Below, piece after piece: positions 1 through 5,817 of a stretch of 6,239 nucleotides of DNA. The stretch's first letter is position 1; each line of letters starts with the position of its first letter. The position numbers and the translations under genes are program-made. The DNA is from JBEKCP01 sp050014815. GTDB lineage: Bacteria > Planctomycetota > Planctomycetia > Pirellulales > Thermoguttaceae. The notes below the pieces were generated by a model. That model did no database searches, was not told the DNA's origin, and was given only the letters and a program-made list of their open reading frames with translations. Location: NCBI GenBank assembly GCA_050014815.1, contig JBEKCP010000377.1:1-6239 (forward strand). The letters run 5' to 3'.

Positions 1-2
1 TT

Positions 3-617
3 GTGGGCGGAAATGGTTATCACGGACCGGCCCTTCCGGGTATGGGGCCGGACAAATGGATCGCCGTCGGGAACCTCGAAGTAGGCGTTGGAGAATATCC
101 GTGGAGTGGTTATACGGGTGTGTCGAAACTGGATTTTCTGGATATGCCCCTGGAACGTTCGTGGACATCCGATCTATCCTCTCCTTTGATATTTCTGTCA
201 TTGCCCTTGATTTCGGGACGATTTGCGCGCCTGGGTTTGGATTTCTGGCCTGATGATGTCAGATATTCAACCCTCATCTGGGGCGCTTATCCGCTTCATC
301 TGTTGGGGCGTGGCCCGGAGGGCCCGCTGCCGACCGTGCGCCTCCAGATGGTACGGGAAGGCGTACAGAATTTCGAGGCGAGGTTGACCATTATCGAGGC
401 GATGGCGAAGCTGTCGGAGGAGCAGAAGAAACCGTATCAGGGACTGTTGAATACCATTTTGTACGGGAAAGGCAGACTCGGCGGCGGCAGTGGATGTCTG
501 ATCCAAACGGAACTGAATGGGAACGCTCCCGGGTTGCAATTTGCGCAGATCTACCGCGCCGCCGAGGAATTGAGCGGCATCAAGACCGAGGCGAAATGGG
601 AAGAACCGCCGAAGTGA
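3..617 (+). CDS. C-terminal part of a GH123/DUF4091-like glycoside hydrolase-type protein (5' truncated)
   Basis: The frame is open from the first bases and stops at TGA 615-617. The GTG at base 3 is probably an internal valine, so the true start lies upstream. About 204 residues are visible. The recognisable pattern is GLDFWP (residues 78-83), followed by a glycine-rich stretch and PTVRLQMVREGVQNFEARL (110-128). A 'PTVR..M.REG.Q..EAR' block after an 'RLGLDFWP' block is what I recall from the C-terminal end of GH123/DUF4091-type glycoside hydrolase domains in planctomycete and verrucomicrobial proteins. In that block the helix bearing the REG motif follows the (beta/alpha)8 barrel. GH123 enzymes act on N-acetylgalactosaminides, but the catalytic acid region lies outside this window, so neither substrate nor activity can be claimed. 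The C-terminal 60 residues are a helical, charged tail. The next gene follows after 63 bases on the same strand. The family call is from memory and could be a related uncharacterised domain family. Confidence 0.6.
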   Translation: MGGNGYHGPALPGMGPDKWIAVGNLEVGVGEYPWSGYTGVSKLDFLDMPLERSWTSDLSSPLIFLSLPLISGRFARLGLDFWPDDVRYSTLIWGAYPLHLLGRGPEGPLPTVRLQMVREGVQNFEARLTIIEAMAKLSEEQKKPYQGLLNTILYGKGRLGGGSGCLIQTELNGNAPGLQFAQIYRAAEELSGIKTEAKWEEPPK

Positions 618-669
618 ACGGCAGAACCACACGGTGTCGACGCTCTAACGCGGCGGCGCCACACTACAC

Positions 670-674
670 AGGAG
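670..674 (+). promoter_or_regulatory. Ribosome binding site for the PQQ-like propeller gene
   Basis: AGGAG lies six bases before the ATG at 681 and fixes that start. The wider AGGAGAC string recurs in both candidate leaders of the next gene. Confidence 0.75.
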
Positions 675-680
675 ACAAGC

Positions 681-2201
681 ATGAAAGCACGAATCGTTCG
701 AGCATGTTTCGGGTCGGTGATGGCGCTGAGTCTGGCGTTGGACGCTGCGGCGGCCGATCTGCCCAAGATCACCCACGATTGGCCGTGTTACAGCGGCCCG
801 TTGGGAACGTTCGCTGATGAAACCAAAACGCCGTTGCTCGACGATTTCAGTCAGGCAAAGCTGGTCTGGAAGAGCGAGGACAAGAGCATCGGGTGGGGCA
901 AGACGACCACCGGGGATCGTCCAAGCTCGCCGCGTGAGCCGGGCCTGTATCCGAGCGGACAGGGCAGTCTGATCGTTGCCGGCGGCATGGTCATCGCCGC
1001 CTATTTCATTCCCAGCGGTCAGGTCATCCACAAGGAATTCGAGAGCAATCCCCCTGAATTGCGTCAACGTGGCATGGTGATGGCCGACGATGTCATTCTG
1101 GCAGTCGATGCCGCGACCGGGAAAACGAAATGGAAGCAGGTCTTTGCCGGTAAGGGAGTCAATTGTCAGTCGGGCAAACGTCCGCGGTATGGCGCCACGC
1201 CGGCGGCGGCGCAGGGGAAGGTATTCCATATCGGCACAACCGGACGGATCTATTGCGTCGACCTGGTTGATGGCAAACCCTTGTGGGAAAGTTTCATCGG
1301 GACCGAACCGCCCAAGATGATCGACGAACAAGCGGGCAAGGCGCTTGTTCAAGCATCCTCAAAAGGGAATGGCATTAGATTCCTGCTCAATCTGGTGGTC
1401 TGCGATCAGGTGTTGCTTGTTCCCAGCGGCGACACACTTCTTGGATTTGACATCGCATCCGGCAAACGGTTGTGGGAGTGTGACGGAGTCTTGTCTGGTC
1501 ATAACGTGCCCTCCCCGGTGAAAGTTGAAAATCAATGGACACTCTTCTGTGTGAACGGCAAGGGCGAAATGCGGTTGATGGAAGCGAAGACAGGCAAAGT
1601 GTTCTGGCAACGTGCGCTTTCACCTGGCTTTCGCTATACAACACAATCGGTCGCGGCGGACAGCAAGGCTTTTGTCTGGAATCCAGGCGAGACGGTTGTG
1701 GAAAACGGGAAGGACAGAATTTTGGGCAAACCCGCCTGTTACGAACTCAAACTGGATGGTGCGAAACTGCTGTGGGAACTTCCCGGCAAGTACCAGCACG
1801 CAATGGGCGGTGATGGGGGAGAATCCGCGAAGATTGGTTATCGAGACGGCCGCGCCTACTTTGGGACTACTGAATACGCATTCGTGGCCGTCAATGCCGC
1901 CGACGGGAAAATACTGGGGAAACTTGCGCCGAAAACGACATCTTTTGGTTCGTTCTCCCTGTGGGGCGACAAGTTCGTGATGACTGGCGACAACAGTCAC
2001 GAGAGCATGGGTTGGAGTTGTTCTTACACTCCCCACACGTTGGAATTGGCCCCCACAGGCAAATCGTATTCCCCGCGCGGCAATCAAGGGGTTAGCGGCT
2101 ACATCATTCCGATGCGCGATCCGTTCGCCGATGGTTTCCAATTCACGCGAACGGCCACTGGCCAGATCTGGTGCTACGATCTGCGGGCGCAACCACAATA
2201 G
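681..2201 (+). CDS. Secreted PQQ-like beta-propeller repeat protein
   Basis: This is a complete 506-residue protein. The N-terminus is a classical signal peptide: a basic start (MKAR..R), a hydrophobic core at about residues 9-20, and an alanine-rich cleavage region ending near A25/D26. The mature protein contains repeats of the PQQ-propeller type, 'hydrophobic-x-x-D-x-x-(T/S)GK-x-x-W'. Clear copies are at about 139-151 (ILAVDAATGKTKW), 188-202, 253-265 (LLGFDIASGKRLW), 297-309 and 401-412, the last being degenerate with W lost. These are known from BamB and from PQQ-dependent alcohol dehydrogenases. I see no CXXCH haem motif, and I did not identify the metal- and PQQ-binding residues of the quinoprotein dehydrogenases, so a structural or ligand-binding propeller is more likely than an enzyme. 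No lipobox is evident; C9 sits too early, within the signal core. The neighbours are a GH123-like gene upstream and the haem protein 24 bases downstream, which suggests cotranscription and a shared extracytoplasmic job. The role is unknown. Confidence 0.85.
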   Translation: MKARIVRACFGSVMALSLALDAAAADLPKITHDWPCYSGPLGTFADETKTPLLDDFSQAKLVWKSEDKSIGWGKTTTGDRPSSPREPGLYPSGQGSLIVAGGMVIAAYFIPSGQVIHKEFESNPPELRQRGMVMADDVILAVDAATGKTKWKQVFAGKGVNCQSGKRPRYGATPAAAQGKVFHIGTTGRIYCVDLVDGKPLWESFIGTEPPKMIDEQAGKALVQASSKGNGIRFLLNLVVCDQVLLVPSGDTLLGFDIASGKRLWECDGVLSGHNVPSPVKVENQWTLFCVNGKGEMRLMEAKTGKVFWQRALSPGFRYTTQSVAADSKAFVWNPGETVVENGKDRILGKPACYELKLDGAKLLWELPGKYQHAMGGDGGESAKIGYRDGRAYFGTTEYAFVAVNAADGKILGKLAPKTTSFGSFSLWGDKFVMTGDNSHESMGWSCSYTPHTLELAPTGKSYSPRGNQGVSGYIIPMRDPFADGFQFTRTATGQIWCYDLRAQPQ

Positions 2202-2209
2202 TCACCGTC

Positions 2210-2215
2210 AAGGAG
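2210..2215 (+). promoter_or_regulatory. Upstream ribosome binding site of the HZS-alpha-like gene (first copy)
   Basis: AAGGAG lies ten bases before the ATG at 2226. That is at the long end of useful spacing, so the first ATG is possible but not the best-placed start. This copy belongs to a duplicated 14-base leader. Confidence 0.5.
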
Positions 2216-2225
2216 ACAGTCATTT

Positions 2226-5200
2226 ATGAACAACAACCACCCTAGGAAGGAGACCGTCATGAGCACACGACCCGTGCTAACGCACAACCGAAGCTCTACC
2301 AGACCGGATGTCCCGAAGTTTTCCAAGGTGAAGGGACTCCGTTGGTTGATCGTCGCGGTAATGCTGCAATCGGCCGCTGGTATCGCCTCGGCGCAGGACA
2401 AACCACCTGCTAAATCCAAGGGATCCCCGGCAACCAATTCCCCGCCACTTGCACCCCTGGATGTCCAGGCCTGCCTCAAAGGTCCCATGGCCGGTGTGAC
2501 CGATATCATCTTCGCCGTCCGAAAGTTTGGTGGAGATCCTCACTTTTACGCCAATATTGGATACGGTTGCCCTCCTCCCGGCACCTCCGGCGGCAAGTTG
2601 TGCCGCCTGAACGTCACCTCGGGTCATGTCACCGATATCTTGAACGATCCAGAGGGGGCCGTGCGCGACCCGTGCGTTTCCTACGACGGTCGCAAGATAC
2701 TCTTCTCCTATCGCAAGGCCGATTCCGGGTATTTCAACCTTTACGAGATCAATGCTGACGGCTCGGGGCTGCGACAAGTCACGGATGGCCCCTGGGATGA
2801 CATCGAACCCATTTACCTGCCCAACGATGATATTGTCTTCTGTTCCTCGCGTGCCAAGCGGTGGGTGAACTGTTGGTACACCAAAGTGGCGCATCTGTAC
2901 CGTTGCGGACCGGACGGGAAGAACATGTTCCCGCTCTCCGCGAACATCGAGTACGATGTTACCCCATGGATGATGCCGGATGGTCGGGTGTTGTACACGC
3001 GTTGGGAATATGTGGACCGCAGTCAAAGGGCCTTCCACCACCTCTGGACCTTCAATCCCGATGGCACAGACGTCCAGGTCTTCTTCGGCAATATGCATGG
3101 CGACACGGCCATGCTGGATGCCAAACCGATTCCCGGCTCGCGCAAGATCGTCAGCATCTTTTCCCCGGGCCACGGTGAGATTGAGCACTCGGGCGTGCTG
3201 ACTATCGTCGATCCGGGTGCCGGTCCTGACGAGCGCGCGTCCGCCCGCAGCGTCCTCCAGGACAAATTCTTGCGCGATCCCTGGGCCTTCTCCGAGGACT
3301 GTTTTCTGGCCGCCCGCCACCAAGAGATCCTGCTGGTCAACGGCCAGGGACAGACGGCTGCCCTGTACAGTTTGCCGCCCCAGGATCCGAAAGCGAAGGG
3401 GGGCATGTACATGGTCAACGAGCCGCGGCCGCTCGCTCCCCGGCCGCGCGAGCCGAGCATTCCTTCGCGCATCAATCTTCAAGAGTCAACCGGCCGCCTG
3501 GTGTTGGCTGATATCACCCACGGCCGCAACATGAGCGGCGTCAAACCCGGTGAGGTGCGCAAACTCCTGGTATTGGAGGTTTTGCCAAAGCCAATCAACT
3601 ATAGTGAGTCGATGGCGCCAGTCACCCTCGGCGGCAGTTTCTCGCTCAACCGCATCCTGGGCACGGTCCCGGTCGAGGCCGACGGCTCGGCCTATATGGA
3701 ACTGCCGGCCTTGCGCAGTCTCTTTTTCGTGGCGCTGGGCGAGAACGAATTGTCGGTCAAGCGCATGCAAAGTTTCCTCAGCGTCATGCCGGGCGAGACG
3801 AGCAGTTGTGCCGGTTGCCATGAGCGCCGGAGCGAAACTCCGCGAATACGCCCCGGCCTGCAGGCCCTGCAACGCCCACCCAGCCGCATCGAACCGATTT
3901 CCGGCGTCCCGGAGATATTTGACTTCCCCCGCGACATTCAACCCATCCTCGACAAACACTGCGTCAGTTGCCACGGGCCTGACCGTTACGAAAACAAGAT
4001 GTTGCTCGATGGTGGACGGGGACGGGTTTTCACCCACGCTTACTTTACCCTGATGTCTCGGAGGCTATCCACTCACGGCCAAGAGAATTGTGGGCGTAAT
4101 TGGGCTTATTCGGATTGCTGTTGGTTGGTCTCGCACGGTCACAATGGCGTAGGAAACCGCGCACCGCGGACCATCGGCACTTCTGCCAGTGCTCTGTTGC
4201 GATTCCTGGGACCAGACCACCACAAAGTGAACATGACGGCCCAAGAACAACAGATGGTGCGATTGTGGATCGAGTCATCGGCCTGTTACATCGGCACCTA
4301 CGCCGCGATGCGTTACCATCAGTACAATGCCGCCGATCTGCATTTTCCGCTGGACTTTCCCGACCCATTCAAGCGCCGCTGCGATGGTTGTCACACAGGA
4401 GGGAGGTCGTTGCCCCCGGCGGACCTGGCCTTCGACCTTACCCACCCGGAGAAATCGTTGATGCTCTTGGCGCCCCTGGCCCGGAGCGCGGGTGGACTGA
4501 ACCTGTGTAAAGGCAAAGTCGCCCCTCTTGGTCCCGTCAAGCAACCGGTGCAACCAACACTCACGAAACCCGAGGAACCACCAACGCAGGAGCTAGTCAA
4601 CGTCTTCGCCTCGAAGGAGGATCCCGATTACCAGGCGATGCTCGTCTACTTCGAGAGGAGAATAAAAGGCCACGGCATTCGGTTTCCCATGCCGGAATGG
4701 CAACCGGACGACGGTTACATTCGCGAGATGAAGCGGTACGGTATCTTGCCGGCCTACCTCGATCCGGCCAAGACCCGTGTCGACCCGTACCTCACGGACC
4801 GCGCCTACTGGCAGTCGCTCTGGTGGCCGCAAGCGAACGGCGCCAACTCGGCCATGTTCAAGGTCGAAGCCGTGCTCAAGGACGCCAAGAACTCGGACGG
4901 CGCGGCGATCGACGGGCTGTTGGCGCTGGCGGCCGACGCCGACCCGTCGGTCCGGTGCGAAGCCACGCTTGCGCTCGCGCCGCGTCTGGTCGCAGATCGT
5001 CTGGCCGGCCGCAAGTCCAAGGTTCTCGCCGCTTTGGCGGGCCTGTCCCGCGACGCCGACGCCGAGGTGCTCGCGGTAGCCGCGCCGGCGCTCAGTACGT
5101 TCGGGGCCGAGGCGCTGGATATCGTGGCCGCCAACGTCAAGAACCCCAGCGCCGCCATCCGGCAGGGCGCGATTCGCACGTTGGGACTCCTGAAAGACGT

Positions 5201-5714
5201 GAAGGATCCTCGCGTGAACCAGACTCTGTCGGCCGAACTCGGCAACCGCGAACCGGACATGATGCTTGCCGTGTTGGACGCGGCCAAGGCGCGCGGCGCC
5301 GATGCCGCGGAACTGGCCGCGCAGGTTGCCCCCTTCGTCGATTCCTCGAACGCCATCGTCTCCCGGAAGGCGATCGAGGCGCTGTTGAGCATCGGACAAT
5401 TGCCGCCCACGCGGCCGAAACGGCTGGAGGCGATCTTGGTCGAAATGCTCGGCGTGTCCAATCAGCAAATGGCCATGCGCGCGGTGGCCATGGTTCGCGC
5501 GTTGGGCGACGACGAGGCGATGCGCATCTTCGCCGCCGTCCTCAAAGGGAACGACGCCTTGAGCGGCGCGCGGGCCTGCCACGGCCTGACCGCGATCGGC
5601 AAGCCGGCCGTTCCCTTGCTCCCGTTGATCCGCGAGGCCCAGACCAAGTGGAAACATCGCGTCTTCACCGACGCCTCCACCAAAGCCATCGCGACCCTGG
5701 AGAAGGCCCGATAG
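2226..5714 (+). CDS. Exported HZS-alpha-like protein: propeller, three CXXCH haem motifs and a HEAT-like tail
   Basis: The product has 1162 residues from ATG 2226, or 1151 from ATG 2259. The signal peptide has a long basic, polar n-region, a hydrophobic core at about 38-47, and a likely cleavage after ASA (54-56). Residues about 90-410 form a TolB/PD40-like propeller with repeats such as 'SYDGRKILFSYR' and 'LYEINADGSGLRQVTDG'. Residues about 440-535 match, from memory, the hydrazine synthase alpha-subunit middle domain (LLVLEVLPKP, ILGTVPVEADGSAY, LFFVALGE, VKRMQSF) and end in CXXCH at C528-H532. Next comes FDFPRDIQPIL (565-575) with CVSCH at C579-H583, and then CDGCH at C719-H723. The conserved end block is RFPMPEW...REMKRYGILP...TDRAYW (819-862). 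Residues about 875-1160 are alanine/leucine-rich helical pairs of the HEAT type. In anammox bacteria, HZS-alpha works with beta and gamma subunits to make hydrazine from NO and ammonium; those subunits are not visible here. A periplasmic or surface multihaem redox or binding role is inference. The haem attachment sites are seen directly, but the reaction is unknown. Confidence 0.85.
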   Translation: MNNNHPRKETVMSTRPVLTHNRSSTRPDVPKFSKVKGLRWLIVAVMLQSAAGIASAQDKPPAKSKGSPATNSPPLAPLDVQACLKGPMAGVTDIIFAVRKFGGDPHFYANIGYGCPPPGTSGGKLCRLNVTSGHVTDILNDPEGAVRDPCVSYDGRKILFSYRKADSGYFNLYEINADGSGLRQVTDGPWDDIEPIYLPNDDIVFCSSRAKRWVNCWYTKVAHLYRCGPDGKNMFPLSANIEYDVTPWMMPDGRVLYTRWEYVDRSQRAFHHLWTFNPDGTDVQVFFGNMHGDTAMLDAKPIPGSRKIVSIFSPGHGEIEHSGVLTIVDPGAGPDERASARSVLQDKFLRDPWAFSEDCFLAARHQEILLVNGQGQTAALYSLPPQDPKAKGGMYMVNEPRPLAPRPREPSIPSRINLQESTGRLVLADITHGRNMSGVKPGEVRKLLVLEVLPKPINYSESMAPVTLGGSFSLNRILGTVPVEADGSAYMELPALRSLFFVALGENELSVKRMQSFLSVMPGETSSCAGCHERRSETPRIRPGLQALQRPPSRIEPISGVPEIFDFPRDIQPILDKHCVSCHGPDRYENKMLLDGGRGRVFTHAYFTLMSRRLSTHGQENCGRNWAYSDCCWLVSHGHNGVGNRAPRTIGTSASALLRFLGPDHHKVNMTAQEQQMVRLWIESSACYIGTYAAMRYHQYNAADLHFPLDFPDPFKRRCDGCHTGGRSLPPADLAFDLTHPEKSLMLLAPLARSAGGLNLCKGKVAPLGPVKQPVQPTLTKPEEPPTQELVNVFASKEDPDYQAMLVYFERRIKGHGIRFPMPEWQPDDGYIREMKRYGILPAYLDPAKTRVDPYLTDRAYWQSLWWPQANGANSAMFKVEAVLKDAKNSDGAAIDGLLALAADADPSVRCEATLALAPRLVADRLAGRKSKVLAALAGLSRDADAEVLAVAAPALSTFGAEALDIVAANVKNPSAAIRQGAIRTLGLLKDVKDPRVNQTLSAELGNREPDMMLAVLDAAKARGADAAELAAQVAPFVDSSNAIVSRKAIEALLSIGQLPPTRPKRLEAILVEMLGVSNQQMAMRAVAMVRALGDDEAMRIFAAVLKGNDALSGARACHGLTAIGKPAVPLLPLIREAQTKWKHRVFTDASTKAIATLEKAR
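2247..2252 (+). promoter_or_regulatory. Second ribosome binding site, deciding between two starts of the HZS-alpha-like gene
   Basis: AAGGAG lies six bases before the in-frame ATG at 2259-2261, which is residue 12 of the longer product. Spacing is better than for the upstream copy. The shorter start also trims the long polar N-terminus in front of the signal peptide, so I slightly favour 2259 as the main start. Confidence 0.6.
3555..3821 (+). other. HZS-alpha-type middle domain with first haem-binding motif (residues about 444-532)
   Basis: This sub-region of the large gene carries the most diagnostic block. It contains VRKLLVLEVLPKP, a GGSFSLNRILGTVPVEADGSAY stretch at the usual place, LFFVALGENELSVKRMQSF, and GETSSCAGCHERR. 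I recall it as the Pfam-type 'hydrazine synthase alpha subunit middle domain', which is widespread in non-anammox PVC proteins. The haem cysteines are encoded at 3807-3809 and 3816-3818, and the histidine at 3819-3821. Confidence 0.7.
3918..4394 (+). other. Cytochrome-like region with second and third CXXCH motifs (residues 565-723)
   Basis: FDFPRDIQPILDKHCVSCHG is a typical opening of the cytochrome c-like domains of PVC secreted proteins ('I.PIL...C..CHG'). The second haem motif is encoded at 3960-3974 and the third at 4380-4394. Between them lie HAYFTL, TIGTSASALL and MVRLWIESSACYIGTYAA, which match the family pattern I remember except for Cys in 'ACYIGTY'. Three additional cysteines (C622, C631, C632) and several histidines (H637, H639, H665, H666) are candidates for disulfides or distal axial ligands. 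Confidence 0.65.
4848..5708 (+). other. HEAT-repeat-like C-terminal tail of the large protein (about residues 875-1160)
   Basis: The tail is a run of alanine/leucine-rich paired helices with recurring 'D.(D/N)..V(R)..A..AL' spacing, for example 'ADADPSVRCEATLAL', 'DADAEVLAVAAPALSTFG', 'NPSAAIRQGAIRTLGLL' and 'GNDALSGARACHGLTAIGKPAVP'. Such HEAT or armadillo-type solenoids commonly act as scaffolds for protein contacts. They also often occur on large secreted cytochrome-type proteins of planctomycetes, from memory. Base composition is richer in G+C than the preceding half of the gene. The function as a docking module is inference. Confidence 0.65.
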
Positions 5715-5725
5715 ACCGCAACGAA

Positions 5726-5763
5726 GGCCGGTGTCGCCATACGGCCGCCGTGGCGTTCCGGCC
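5726..5763 (+). terminator. GC-rich hairpin after the large gene, possible terminator or RNA processing stem
   Basis: GGCCGG (5726-5731) pairs with CCGGCC (5758-5763), and CGCCA (5735-5739) pairs with TGGCG (5751-5755). This gives 11 base pairs around a 3x2 internal loop and an 11-base apical loop. It starts 12 bases after the stop codon at 5712-5714. There is no T-run after it, so a classical intrinsic terminator is doubtful. It could instead stabilise or process the transcript, or be incidental in GC-rich DNA. Confidence 0.4.
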
Positions 5764-5803
5764 GGCGTGACAAGGGCAGGATCCCCGTAAGCCGTCGAAG
5801 AAG

Positions 5804-5809
5804 AAGGAG
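5804..5809 (+). promoter_or_regulatory. Ribosome binding site deciding the GTG start of the last gene
   Basis: AAGGAG sits eight bases before GTG 5818-5820. The first in-frame ATG, at codon 15 (5860), falls inside the signal-peptide core, so GTG is the only sensible start. Confidence 0.75.
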
Positions 5810-5817
5810 CCCCAATC

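Larger units (their letters stand above)
2210..2260 (+). repeat. Direct repeat of a 14-base leader (13 of 14 identical), 37 bases apart
   Basis: AAGGAGACAGTCAT at 2210-2223 and AAGGAGACCGTCAT at 2247-2260 differ at one base. Each contains a Shine-Dalgarno and each is followed at once or within two bases by an in-frame ATG (2226 and 2259). The repeat unit spans the end of the intergenic gap and the first codons of the longer reading. Confidence 0.8.

Noticed and set aside
618..680. Promoter or hairpin between the first two genes
   Set aside because: Only the ribosome site is convincing. The partial GTG/CAC complementarity in the gap does not make a continuous stem, and no clear -35/-10 pair is visible.
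681..2201. PQQ-dependent dehydrogenase enzyme
   Set aside because: Propeller repeats are present, but I see no CXXCH and did not identify the catalytic Asp or metal-binding pattern. The length and repeats fit a BamB-like propeller protein better.
2277..3482. Minus-strand open frame of about 401 residues opposite the propeller region
   Set aside because: It has no signal, no motif and no plausible ribosome site, and the opposite strand encodes recognisable propeller repeats.
2226..5714. True anammox hydrazine synthase
   Set aside because: No beta or gamma subunit genes are adjacent, the neighbours are carbohydrate-active-type proteins, and HZS-alpha-like proteins appear in many non-anammox PVC bacteria. 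The resemblance is to the fold, not evidence of the reaction.
4697..5770. Plus-strand +2 frame of about 357 residues within the HEAT tail
   Set aside because: The translation is dominated by Arg, Gly and Ala, the usual shadow of GC-rich codons, and it lies entirely over the real gene and runs past its stop.
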